Position numbers and translations under genes: made by a program. Shown here one piece after another: positions 1-10,582 of a DNA stretch of 64,000 bases. Under the pieces are notes generated by a model. It worked only from the letters and a program-made list of their open reading frames with translations, did not search any database and was not told where the DNA came from. The stretch comes from Coprinellus micaceus (Eukaryota; Basidiomycota; Agaricomycetes; Agaricales; Psathyrellaceae), in assembly GCA_951394405.1 (NCBI GenBank), contig OX596338.1, positions 2,356,001 through 2,420,000 on the forward strand, in the 5' to 3' direction. Within the stretch, counting starts at the first letter, position 1. Each line of letters begins with the position of its first letter.

Positions 1-475
1 GACGAGATGGAAGGGGGCGCGTCGAGTGACCTCCCTCCTGCCAAGCGCCAACGCATCGCCAAGCTTCCTGGCGGTGCTTTGTACCCCGAGGAGGACTGGC
101 TCAATATGCACCCTGTAAGCAACCGTTTTGATTCCTTAGCCATGGCTCCGGCCTTCTAACCCACGGGGTGCACCCTTTTTTTAATGTTCCTAGCACCCCA
201 TCTCTTTGCAAATCCAACTCCCGAACGAACCATCAAAGCCGGAATGGAAGTTGGACGGAACAACCGTCGCTATTCCCGACCTCCCTCTCAACCTTCTCGT
301 ATCGACCCTACGTGACCGCATCTTGCTCCACACTGGCAGTTCAGTCCCTGTTTCAAGGATTCGGTTGATGTATATGGGCAAGCTCCTCACCAACTCCAGC
401 ACGATCGCCAGCTACAACTTGGAAGACGAGGATCTGGTGGTACTCAGCGTCAAGTTGGACGCCAAGAAGAAGTAG
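1..475 (+). CDS. SF3A1: Splicing factor 3A subunit 1 (SF3A1/Prp21), C-terminal part
   Basis: This is the 3' end of a gene entering from the left edge. Exon 1-114 ends in a Lys/Arg-rich stretch (PPAKRQRIAKLPGG) followed by YPEEDWLNMHP. An intron runs 115-193 (gtaagc...tag) and the last exon is 194-475. The tail is a ubiquitin-like domain: IQLPNEPSKPEWKLDG, LVSTLRDRI, RLMYMGKLL and ASYNLEDEDLVVL match the C-terminal ubiquitin-like fold of SF3A1, and the protein ends in a basic KLDAKKK. In the family this domain contacts U1 snRNA, while SF3A as a whole is part of the U2 snRNP that recognises the branch site. The SURP domains expected upstream lie outside the window. Identification is firm; the start is not visible. 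Confidence 0.92.
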
Positions 476-1218
476 GGAATGTATGGTTGAACGTTGATGT
501 CATGTATTCATGCTAGGTTCAGACGACTTCCTTTTCACCTCCCACTATGGTACATATTGGTTCATAAAAAAACTATGCGTGTGCGATAAGTTACCGCTGA
601 CTATATCGCCCGGCGATCTGGAAGCGTATGTAAAGTAAATAAAGCCATTGAGACTATAGGCGGTAGAGGATGCGAAATATGCCGATGGAGCGCGTACTAT
701 AAACGAGAAAGTATACCTCTATGCGATAGGACCAAGAACAGGAGAGCCCTCGCCAACCACGCACAGGAAACCCCGAATGACGATGATGGACTGTAATCCA
801 TAATGTGAAAAGACCGAAAATGAAAGACGAATAGAGATGGTCGAATCGTGGTCTGCGTGAGCATGTCAACGGATGGGGGACCGAGAGCCATTTCACGTGT
901 GGCGCGGCGTCAAGAGATAGATGAAGGTGGAGCGATGTGAATGGAGGGGGTGCGTATCGGTTGGGCGTGGGTGCCAGAGTGAATGGATTTAGGGTTCGAC
1001 GAGGTCCCTTGACCATGGAAACGAGGCGTCCGAGTCTGCCCCAAAATAGGGTTCGATATTAGGAACGCTTATCCTCAGCGCCCCGAGCGATAGATCGACG
1101 AAGCGACGACCCGGGAAGCCCTTGGCCGGGGCGCATTCATGCATACAGCTGGTGTTTTTGGAGAGATAATGCGAGGAGATAGGGATGGGGTAGCGTGTAA
1201 GAGACTCGGCGGGCACCG
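476..1218. other. Intergenic, nothing recognised
   Basis: This is the convergent space between the SF3A1 stop and the stop of the minus-strand gene that begins at 1878. It is AT-richer just after the SF3A1 stop. Open frames here are short and low in complexity, and none resembles a known protein. Confidence 0.5.
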
Positions 1219-1878
1219 CTACTGCATCGAGGTGAGATCGGAAAAGTAGCCAGGACTCGTAGGCGGTGGTCTTTGGAAATTGGCATCAGATCGAGGCCAA
1301 GGAGCAAAGCTTGAAGATTTTCGCCACTGTGTCGAAGGAGATGGGAAGGGGTCTGCGGTTGGGTGTCAGAGATCGAGGCGTTGCACGACCGGCGCTCCCC
1401 TGGCGCCTATCGAGGACTCACCCTGTGTTGGTGGCCGCGGCCTCCGTTCCCCGAGTCCTGCTATGAGCACTGAGCTCGGTCGAACTGGCGGTGTAAGTGG
1501 AGGAGACTGGTGCAGAATGTTCGACATCGCTTGGCCCGGTTGTGGTGGGGGTACTGAATGCGGGCGGCCGCGCCTGGGGGTCGAGACTGGGATCTGGTCC
1601 TGTAACCAGAAGTCCTCTTCCTCGCTGGGTACATGGCTCGTCGCTTGCTCCTTGGGCGCTTTGTGCGCGTTGAGATATGGAGACTGCAAGAGCGAGGGTG
1701 GAACGGGGACAGACGGCGGCTGAAGCGACAAGCGCAGCGAGTTCCGCCTCGTCGCTTTGATGGCCGACGAGGGTGTCGGATGCATGTCGTGGTCGTTGCG
1801 GGGTCGGGACGACGACGACGAGCACGATGGCTGGTACGCTCGGGGTTGGAGAGGCAGGGGTGACTTGGACATTGCCAT
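1219..1878 (-). CDS. Uncharacterised proline/serine-rich small protein
   Basis: Not recognised. A minus-strand frame from ATG 1878 gives a Ser/Pro-rich, apparently disordered protein starting MAMSKSPLPLQPRAYQ, with RRNSLRLSLQPPS (a basophilic-kinase-like RRNS site), SEEEDFWLQDQIPVSTPRR and QSPPLTPPVRPSS. A GTGAGT donor after PPTQ can splice to an acceptor after the sequence accgcag. The second exon then reads TQWRKSSSFAPWPRS and PPTSPGYFSDLTSMQ, with stop at 1219-1221, for roughly 190 residues. Both exons have the same composition, which favours the splice. No fold, signal peptide or membrane segment is visible. It could be a lineage-specific phosphoprotein; the alternative is a chance open frame. 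Confidence 0.42.
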
Positions 1879-2098
1879 GGGTGGAAGAAGCGAACTGAGA
1901 GCTTAAATTTCCCTTTAAATAGCCTGCATTTCATTTGTCTCGACTGAATCGATTTGCTTCCGTCAGTCCCAAAAGGTAATCCATCCCAGTCAGCATCCCA
2001 TCCGTAACGGATATTATTATCCCTCCCGATCCTGTGCCTACTGTCCACTGGCAATATCGTACACTACTCCTACAAATGAAACAAATACACAAGCTGCC

Positions 2099-3367
2099 CT
2101 AGTAGCTAATGCGTCGGCAGATAATAACAAATACAACGGCGAGGAGAACGAGGATGGCCGTGTCCAAAAGCAGAGGGGGATGTTCCCGACTTCGCCGCCC
2201 CCCAGCAACGGCTGGGTTTGCATTCGAGGTTGGCTCTGTCCGAGCACTCGGCGCAGCACTGGGTAATGGGGTCGGTCGATCGGCCTCTATTGATAAGTCT
2301 TGCTCAGTGTCTTGCTTCTCCAACTCGGGAGCTCCAGTTTTGGGAGGCTGCGGTTCTGCCCCTTCCGAGACTTGGACCTCTGGTTCTGAAACCGGTGTCG
2401 AGATGGTGGTCGACTCAGATCGGGCAAGCTCGGTGCTCGATGCCGGGTTGGAAGAGGAGGAGAGGGTGGGGTCTGGTAGTATCTCTCTGTTCGCCGCCTT
2501 GCAGGTTGGGCATACCCAATCTCTAGACCTGCGGAAAGTCGGTACGTTATCGTATGAGCCGGGTATCGGGACGCGACTCACAATGCAGCTAGGCGCTTTC
2601 GTTCCGATGCATGTGCTTCAATTGACCCCACTCCCGCAGCCAGCTGACCCTTCAACGGGAAGAAACCTTGCAGTCCGATGATAGCTAGTGAGACAGAGTG
2701 AGATAGCCACAAGCTCGCGGGAGATCCAGGTCTTACCTGTCCGAACCCCCCATGCTGGCTGCCAAAGCTCTTCGTGATCTAGGTTCAGAGCCTGAGCCCT
2801 GTCGGTCCCTACAGTCAATGTGAAAGTCAAACTTACAACTGGTAAAACTGATGCAAATCTGTCAAAGATGGTCAATTGATGACCGGTTAGCAGAAAAGGT
2901 AGTTTGGGTTCGCACCTTGGTATTCAACTCAAACCTCCCGCTCGGCGTGAGCATCATGATTGAGGGTGGTCTGAAGGGGTATTCTGCCGGGAGAAGAATG
3001 CGGAAATGATATAGTCCCCCCTCAAATTCAGTCCCCGGTGAGCCTCTCAGGGTGCAATGCCATTCCTGTATTCGACCCGAACCTTAGCACTGAGATAACT
3101 TGGCCTGGTCGGGCGGGCAGCCACTCACGAAGATATCGTCCTGTTGTGGCGCAGGTGATGAGCAAGAATCTTGGAATTGAGGCGATGGAGACCAACCTCC
3201 AAGGGCGCAGCGTGGTAGTCCGTACATGGGTCGTTCGCAAGTTCCCTGGCTTCCTGCATGATTCGCTTCACCGCTGCGTCCGGGGAAGTCAGCACCCCCT
3301 GTCTACCCATTACCCCGCAATCAAAGGACCGACCAGAGTTGTTCTTGTTGAGCGCATTGGCCGCCAT
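2099..3367 (-). CDS. UBE2J: Ubiquitin-conjugating enzyme E2 of the UBE2J/Ubc6 type, ER tail-anchored
   Basis: A multi-exon minus-strand gene. Reading across introns gives AVKRIMQEARELANDP, TDYHAAPLE, DDIFEWHCTLRGSPGTEFEG, GLYHFRILLPAEYPFRPPSI, MLTPSGRFELNTK, ICISFTSYHEELWQPAWGVR and AIIGLQGFFPLKG. This is the non-canonical UBC fold of UBE2J, in which the catalytic cysteine is the C of ICISFT and the classical HPN motif is absent. The last exon (2099-2581) starts with SRDWVCPTCKAANREIL. It ends in a hydrophobic anchor, LLLDTAILVLLAVVFVIICR, followed by RISY. Family members charge ubiquitin for ER-associated degradation, with the UBC domain in the cytosol. The proposed ATG at 3367 gives MAANALNKNNS before an intron. 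Confidence 0.88.
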
Positions 3368-3663
3368 GGTGACCCTGCTTTCTGTGCAGCGATGAGACTA
3401 GGGGATAGAGGTGACGCTCAGAGTCTGTGGGGGTGGTGAGGAGAAAGGATGGGCTTGAAACGAATGTATTGGGTCATCGACTGGGGAATGGCCGTCGCCA
3501 GCCAACGTGGAAGGCTGTCGATGAGTTGCCGGGTCATGTGATGGCTCGGAGACTCTGGCCAAATTTGGCCGTTCCGCTCGCCGTTTTGCCTTCTCTATCT
3601 TCTCCGTCGTTTCTGGGTGCAGGGGCGGGTCCTTGATATTTGTACAACGGGCATTCAGTACAG

Positions 3664-4084
3664 ATGACCATCCACATCAAGAACCTCAAGGTTCGCCAGA
3701 AGAAGGGTGCGTAGTCTATGCGCACTGGTCGCACCGTCACACTGACCTCTGAACGCGGTGTTTAGCGACCGCCACCGTTATGTGTGCGGGCCAGCTGCAC
3801 ACCATGCTAGGGTGCTGGGCCGCGACGGGTGACCTCCAGTCAATCGACAAGTGCAAGGGCGCCGCAGAGAGCTTGTTCCAATGCATGAGGACCGCAGTGC
3901 GTATTGGTTTCGATTGCATGGAGAATCACGACCTGACAACGTGTTTGTTCTTCCTCCCCCTCTCGTCCACGTTGGCCCCTCAATTATTGGCCCCATTACT
4001 ATACATCCCCAGCCTATGCCGAAGAAGTCCCACAGGCCAACAATTAATTACCATCTCGCGCGGTTGGGCAAGACCATTCAATAG
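3664..4084 (+). CDS. MRP10: Mitochondrial small ribosomal subunit protein MRP10 (mS37), twin CX9C
   Basis: Three exons, 3664-3706, 3766-3896 and 4013-4084, give a protein of about 80 residues starting MTIHIKNLKVRQKKA. It carries two perfect CX9C motifs, CAGQLHTMLGC and CKGAAESLFQC, which form the disulfide-linked helical hairpin of CHCH proteins imported through Mia40. The C-terminus RPTINYHLARLGK matches the NINYHAARL tail typical of Mrp10. In yeast, Mrp10 is a component of the 37S mitoribosomal subunit. Each splice keeps the frame and uses gtgcgt donors. Length and motifs agree with the family. Confidence 0.9.
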
Positions 4085-4474
4085 ACACTACTCGTCTTTG
4101 GATTTCTATTCAGTTCCTCCATATAATGCAAAGACCCATATAATCTCACCAAACAGCGGCTTCAAGCTTGGTATTCCTTTCTCATTTCTACACGGCCAAC
4201 TATCGGACATTACTGCGGTGCTTCCAGCGCCGTCCACGCCTGTCGGCGCCTGGTACGTCCCTTTTCCTCGGGAAACAACCACAGAGCGGATCCGCAGGGC
4301 CTGTAAGTTCCGTTTCAAGTCTCTTCGTCCTGCCATCCGCGTTTGTGGGCACAATCTGGTACGACACGCACAGGAAGCCTTGTCGCAGTGTAAGCCGACA
4401 CGTGGAAAAGGTGAGTGCTGGCTTGCGCCTTTATAAATGGGAGTTGTAGTTTGCAAGTGGAACGTTACACCGCA
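4085..4474. other. Intergenic/promoter of the first NYN gene
   Basis: This holds the 3' end of MRP10 and the upstream region of the first NYN gene. An apparent open frame runs through it but only extends intronic sequence of MRP10. No convincing coding signal or repeat is seen. Confidence 0.45.
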
Positions 4475-6458
4475 ATGGACGCTGAACAACACGTCGCCGT
4501 TTTTTGGGACGGTGAGCACTTACCCCGTACTTTATACCCCGTGATCTCGTCAGCTCATACCCTTCAAAGAGAGTGTTGTATTCGCTGCAGATTGCTCTGG
4601 GTTTCACGCAGCCAGGTTCGTTTGTAAGGCCGCGGAAACGCTTGGTACCGTCCGTTCTGTCAAGTTCTATGGCAACATTGAATGCGCAACCAAGGGTCCC
4701 TTTCCCAATCTGCGCTCAGAACTTAAACACGCCGGAGTCACCGTTGTGGATGCTGCCTCGACAGGACAGGAAGCCTCCGCTGTAAAGATGTCACTGAGTA
4801 CGTGTTGGTCCTTTCACTGAGCTCAACGGCCAGCGCTCAGGGCTGACCCTGTTTTTTCAGCCGACGCGTTGATCTACGCACTGGACAACCCTCCATGTCC
4901 ACTTCTCTTTGTGTCTGCTGACCCGGACGTATGCTATAGCATCTCTCTGCTGAGGATGCGAGGCTACCGAGCTTTTCTTCTCTGTCCTTCAAAGTCAGAC
5001 CCCATCTTTGAAGAATTCCAGCTTCCTGACAACTCTGATACCCCCGACTTTATTGGCACCGCACCATCTCCTCCTTCCAATGGCCGTGGCTCTCCGGACG
5101 GACCCCAGAGTCTCCGTAGCGGCTCATCGTTCAATGGGGTTCCCAAGACCCAAGACCACCTAACCGTGGGCACCCAGACGAATGGATTTCCAACTCACGG
5201 TCCTGAAGCACCTCCACTACTACCTCCGGGCGACATTGACGCGTTCCGTGAAAGGTTCACGAGTTCGCGACCGAAGCTCGATACGGCGATGAGCAACAGC
5301 TACAGGCCCCATCACCATTCTTTCCCCCCGTTCAACTGCAATGAGCTCGCTGGGCCTGATGGTCCCTCCTTCGCACCTTTCTTCCCTATTGTCCCTATCC
5401 CAGGTGTCCAACCGAAGGTCGATGTGAAAGGCAAAGGTCGAGCCACCAACACCGACTCAACCCTCAATAGCCCAATTGTCCTCACCGCCACCTCCATGTC
5501 GGTGTCGAGATCGAATTCCCTCAATTCTGTGTACCGTGGCCCGCCCACGGGTCTCTCGACGGCTCCGACAAGCGCCATGCCATGGTACCGTCCCGACTTC
5601 AAGATGGGGGCAGATGGTACCTTCAAGGCAGCCACTACTAGATCAGCGGAGGATCGTGATGGGCAGGCGGAGGGCGTTGATGCGAGCAGCGTGTCCGGGG
5701 GAACAGATGGGTCGGCCACACCGACTGCGACCACGAGTTCCGCCACGGTCATTTCTGCGGAGATTGTCAAACCAAGGGGCGAGGTCGGTGCCAGAACATC
5801 TGTTCTGTTGGGGAGCGAGCTTCAGGTACCATCACTTGGGGCCCCTGCAACTCCCCTTGTCCCCGAGATGATCCAGATACATCATGCGAGCCCCCCTGCC
5901 GCAACCCCAGTAGCGACCCCGGCGCCTGTAGGTGCACCAACTATGCGAAATGGGAGCCCGTCTGTCACCGCAAGTGCCACTGTGATAGTCTCCAGTCTCT
6001 CTTCGTCACCACTTGATCAACGAGAACGCAGCGAAGGCCTTACAACTGCGCCGGCGGTACCTGACGCAAGCACCTCCCGTGGGTTGGATGCTGCCCCAGT
6101 AAATGGCCAATCTTCGACTTCCCATGGACAATCCACTCCCCTTTCTCCCTTTTTAACGACGACTCTCCGCGTATCGGCAGTACAGCCGACGGCCTCAACC
6201 CCCTCAACTATCCCAGGGCTCCCAGCCCATTTCCACACCCTTGTTCACGTACTGCAAGAGCATCTGGATCGCGGTCAAGTGTACGTGGATAGAGCTGCGC
6301 TTTGCTTGGAACTTCGTCGCCGGCAACATAACATTCTGGTCGCTGCCAACATTCAAACCGTGAAGCGACCGTTTGTAGCATATCTCAACCAGGCTTTCAA
6401 CGCCGGGATCATTCTATCGGGAGAAGGTGATGTTGCTTTGGCAGAAAAATACCGTTGA
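4475..6458 (+). CDS. NYN-domain protein with C-terminal LOTUS-like domain, copy A
   Basis: Exons 4475-4511, 4591-4797 and 4861-6458 encode 613 residues. The first ~145 form a NYN (PIN-like RNase) domain: VAVFWDDCSGFHAARF, then TVRSVKFYGN, GVTVVDAAS, KMSLTDALIYALDN, and the core LLFVSADPDVCYSISLLRMR followed by GYRAFLLCP. The order matches NYN proteins of the MARF1/limkain-b1 class, which cleave or bind RNA. About 350 residues of Pro/Ser/Thr-rich disordered linker follow. The last ~80 (PAHFHTLVHVLQEHLDRGQ to LNQAFNAGIILSGEGD) look like a winged-helix of the OST-HTH/LOTUS sort. Asp residues at the FWDD and SADPD positions are kept, so this copy is the most likely of the three to be active. It is the first of three tandem paralogues and shares their intron positions. 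Confidence 0.8.
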
Positions 6459-6832
6459 TATACTCTCTGGCTGTTTACGGCCCAATGGACCGTCGAGAAG
6501 TCGATACTCACCTCAAATTCCATGCAATCCAAGCTACGATTCGGAAAGTCCCATACTGGCATATATTTAGCCCAAATAAATTAGTCTGCCGTAGCGAGAC
6601 CTCACAGACGTCGCGCCCAAGATCAGGTGGGACTTACTGTGTGCTTATAGTCGCTGTGGGTCGGATTGGGGGCCTTGGCTACGGGCGCCTAATTCGCAAG
6701 CTTAGACGCCACTACATTTTCCCACCCTTAGCGCGCACGGACCTTGGTTCAATTTAAACCTCGAGGCGGCAACGTGTGCGTCTACACCTTCTCTTGACTC
6801 ACAACCATCCCCGCCCCTCTCCCGTCAGCAGG
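6459..6832. other. Spacer between NYN copies A and B
   Basis: A non-coding spacer of about 370 bases with TATA-like AT-rich stretches (for example around 6560-6580). It ends in a pyrimidine-rich leader just before ATG 6833. No repeat shared with the next spacer is obvious by eye. Confidence 0.4.
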
Positions 6833-8299
6833 ATGTCATTGAGTCAAAAGGATATTCACGTCGACATCTTCTGGGACTTTGGTACCTTATAACAGCATTT
6901 CCTACGACGATTAGTGACTCTAATGAGCTCGACGCTACACAGGGAGCTGCCCAGCACCGGTCAACGTATCAGGGCATATCATCGCGAACAAGATTCGTTC
7001 GCTTGCTTTGCGACTTGGCACCATCAAGAGTTTTAAAGCATACCTTGCCATGTCTGAACATAGTGCATTTTCCTCGACTGGTAGAGCTCTCGCCCTGCAG
7101 TCCGAGATTCAGTCGTCAGGCGTGTCATTGATAGCTGCACCCGGAAGAAAAGACGTTGCGGACAAGATGCTCATTGGTGCGTATCAGCGCCCAGTCAACC
7201 GCCTCTAAAATGTGCTAAGTCACTTTTAGTGGACTTGCTATCGCATGCTTTCGATAACCCATCAAGCGTGATCATGCTAATCTCGGGAGACGCGAGTTTT
7301 GCATACGCGCTTTCTATCCTGCGAATGCGGAACTACCGCAACCTAGTTCTCCTAGGACCTCGATTGGAGGAGGAGAATGCAAGTTTTGCTTCGCAGGCGG
7401 CGTTATGCTTGAATTGGGACGTGGAAGTTGTGGATGGCGTCGCCCCGTTGGGTGCCCCGCAGAGGGCTGCAGAGGATAGTAGAGCCGCCGGATTCGAACA
7501 GGAAGTGAAGACCGCTGGCGAGACTGCAGTCACCGTCCCGGCTTCACCACCTCATGGAGTCATTGGCGATAGGCGCCCTTCCTCATTCCAATCCGTTCAA
7601 AATCCACCGCCCCTAAACCCCCTTGCCCCACCTACCGCTAGCGAGCTAGCGCCCCTCCAGTCAATAAACGGGGATGACTCAGGTGCTGCGGGTCCGGGCC
7701 CGGATGTCCACGCAGGGCTCAAACCCCAAGCCAGTTCTAGCCCAACTTCAAGCCTTGAAGAGGTTGGCACATGGGACAACCCGGAGTGGCCAACGGGACA
7801 AAGGTCGAGCGGATTGCCGGAGACTTCCACCAATCCATCGAGCATTGAAAAGACGTCCTCGCTACCGTCCGAGGAGGAAGAGCCGTCAGTAAAGACATCC
7901 CATTCAGGCGGCATTAGCTACGCTGAGGTGGCGAAATTAACAGATGGGTACTTTGGTACCTCTTGGCAGTGGTCTCCCGGCGAATCGGCGGAAGCAACTT
8001 CCTCGGACGACTGGCAAACCGCATCGTCCAAACCAAAGAACGCCGACACGACCAGTGTCACCCCTAACTTCAAACCGCTCATCAAAGTGTTAAAGGAATG
8101 TCGCGCGAGCGGGTCCCCAAAGCCGCTCTGGGGTGTGGTTGCATTCGAAATCCTGAAGAAGGATCCCAAGATATACGAGAAATCGGGCGTGCAGAAATTT
8201 ATCCAGTACAGCGAACTGGCTGTGGCCAAGAAGATTGTGCAGGTTGGAGGGCCAACCGGGTCCCAATGGATGCGACTCCATCCCAACTTCAAAGGGTGA
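6833..8299 (+). CDS. NYN-domain protein with C-terminal LOTUS-like domain, copy B
   Basis: Exons 6833-6881, 6943-7176 and 7230-8299 encode 450 residues. The N-terminal NYN domain reads IHVDIFWDFGSCPAP, IRSLALRLGTIKSFKAY, SEIQSSGVSLIAAPGRKD and VADKMLIVDLLSHAFD, with the core IMLISGDASFAYALSILRMR. It carries the NYN hallmark SGD..F. A disordered linker of about 200 residues follows, and the C-terminus (NFKPLIKVLKECRASGS, FEILKKDPKIYEKSGVQKF, QYSELAVAKKIVQVGG, QWMRLHPNF) is the clearest LOTUS/OST-HTH-like winged helix of the three. Both introns fall at the same codons as in copies A and C. Expected role: cytoplasmic RNA binding or cleavage; inferred from the family only. Confidence 0.8.
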
Positions 8300-8516
8300 A
8301 TCATGCCTGAGTCTCGAAAGCCTTAAATATCCTGCCCCATCGCAGTTTCTATATGCAATTACGTCTCTGTTTAATATTCTTTGTACCTGTACCTGTATTT
8401 CAAACTCGTGTTCTCCTGCCAGTGTGCGCCACACTACCGCCACAAGGGCACTCGGAAGTCCTTCTCTCTTGATATGAGGGTTGCACCTTTCCATTTGCAC
8501 GCACCGCACCTTGGTT

Positions 8517-10074
8517 ATGGACCACAAGCCGATCGACGTCGCCGTGTTCTGGGACTTGGGTAAGGCATATTGAACCTCACCACTAATTCAGTAGTAGCTT
8601 AAAGGGTCTCGAACTCAGGCAGCTGCCCAGTATCCAACGGCACGGATGCATCGGGCTTCGACATCGTGGGCAGAATTCGTACTCTGGCTCTGCGGTTTGG
8701 CGTCATCAAGTCTTTCAAAGGGTACATGCCCAACACCGATCTCAAGCCCATGCTTTCAAATTGGGGGGCCTCGAAGCTCCGATCTCAGCTCCAATCGTCC
8801 GGGGTTTCCCTGACAGATGTTCCCGGCAGGCGGGAGGTCTCAGACAAGATGGTCATAGGTGAGTTCCAAGTTCGTCCTGGTCGCACAGACTTAGTCGCAG
8901 TGTCTGATAATTGTGGTTAGTCGACATGCTCGGCTATGCCTTCGATAGATCGCCAAATGAGACGGTTTTAATTCTCATTACCGCAGAGCCTTCATTCGCA
9001 TATGCGCTAGCGTTCCTCCGCATGCGCAACTACCGTGTCGTTTTGCTTGCGCCGGATAGTGAAACGACGCTGGGTCTCATATCACAGGCACACTCTTGCT
9101 TCAATTGGGTCGATCAAGCACAACCTGCGGAACCTGTAGGTGGTTTACAAGCTCATGGGACTCCAGTGCAGTCATCACCAGGGGTCCCGGGAGTTAGATC
9201 GACCTCCCTCCAAGGCGACCACCCTTCACCGGCCCGCCGTCAGCAAAGCTATGCTGATAGCGCCCCTGTCGACGCTGCCCAGGCTCTTGACACAGAAGGT
9301 ACGGAGGAAGAACCTCCGCAGCAGCAAAGATTAGGTCCCATACACCAAGGCCCCACATCGTCGCATAACCCTTTGGAGGACGCATTCCATTCCCATCCTG
9401 AGGCATTTCTAACTGGGACCCTGCCTCCGGGATCCACGTTTCTTGGGTTGCCAGGCCAAGAGGAGGACCCTATGGCCCGTGATAAAACGCACGTCACCAG
9501 TACCAGGCCGTGGCCAGGCGACAACGTGAGCGTCGACGCGGGCTCCTCGCCTGCACCGATTACAAGTTTCGAGGGCAACCCTTCAGGATTGTCGCCTCTC
9601 GGCCAGAAAATGGCATCAGACACATCGATTCCAAGGCCATATTCAATTCAACCAAGTCAATGCACATCCCGGGCGGCCACTCATGCTCACACCGTCGAAC
9701 AATCGCCGCCATGGTATGGGCTCAATGTCAACTCAAACCTGCCGCCTAGTCCACTTGACGAAGGTGGGCAGCATAGCGGCACAGCCGGTGGGGCTGGGAC
9801 GATCCCACCTTCTGAACCCTCGACTTCGATTGAAGTCCCAGCCTACCTTTTCACCCTCATCGATGTTCTCCGTTGCTTCAAAAAGAATGGTGTTCTGCGG
9901 CCCCTTCGCACCACCGTAGCGCTGGAGATCGTTCGGAGGGACAGATTTGTTTATAAGAACGCCGGATGCGCCACGTTCGCCCAATTCACTTCGATGGCAG
10001 AGGCTTTAGGTTTTATTACCTTGGGAGGATGGACGGGAACTGCTTGGATTGCACTAAAAGACCCGCATATCTAG
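8517..10074 (+). CDS. NYN-domain protein with C-terminal LOTUS-like domain, copy C
   Basis: Exons 8517-8559, 8619-8858 and 8921-10074 encode 478 residues. The NYN domain reads IDVAVFWDLGSCPVSNG, FDIVGRIRTLALRFGVIKSF, KLRSQLQSSGVSLTDVPGRR and SDKMVIVDMLGYAFD, with the core LILITAEPSFAYALAFLRMR then NYRVVLLAP. The Asp expected in the SGDxDF core is replaced (TAEPSF), so catalysis is doubtful. After a ~220-residue disordered linker, the C-terminal domain PAYLFTLIDVLRCFKKNGVL to FAQFTSMAEALGFITLGG aligns with copy B. The gene is closest to copy B over SCPxxxx, SLxxxPGRxxxxDKM and RMRNYR, which suggests B and C separated most recently. Confidence 0.8.
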
Positions 10075-10582
10075 GAGCTAGGTCCATGTAAAATTTGCTC
10101 AGCCCATCGGTTGGCTCTTCGTAATTGTGAAGTACGAAAGGCATACGGACTCAGTTTATCGGCGTATAAGCTTGTGTCTGTTCCACTTGGTGGCCATGGC
10201 CAATACGACTACAAGTGTCAGACGGCACGCGGACTTCGAAATTTGGGCGCTTAACTTCGGATTCATAGACAGAGCCCCTGCTGTAAAGTTTTTCGACACT
10301 GGCGGACCCCATCGCACGAACTTCCGTGTAACTTGATAATGATACGATAGAACATGTTGTTACAACAGGCGACACGACTGCGAAGGCGGTCATGACCGTG
10401 TGGATTAGGGTAAAGGGGGACAACGATAATCCGCGATGAGAGAATGAAAGCAAATTGAGATGAGATAAAGAAAAGCCGTAATGCAGGACGACGAAATCCA
10501 AGGAGAAAGCATTTTCGAGACAGAAGCTCGTAAAGGAGGCTGCTTCGGTGGGATCGTACACAGGGGAAGTCCAGGGAATCGT
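10075..10582. other. Convergent intergenic region
   Basis: The space between the stop of NYN copy C and the stop of the RSP5-like gene. Open frames present are antisense shadows or 3' UTR. No feature is recognised. Confidence 0.45.

Noticed and set aside
5312..5770. 152-codon minus-strand frame inside NYN copy A
   Set aside because: Shadow of the disordered linker of copy A; no independent coding evidence.
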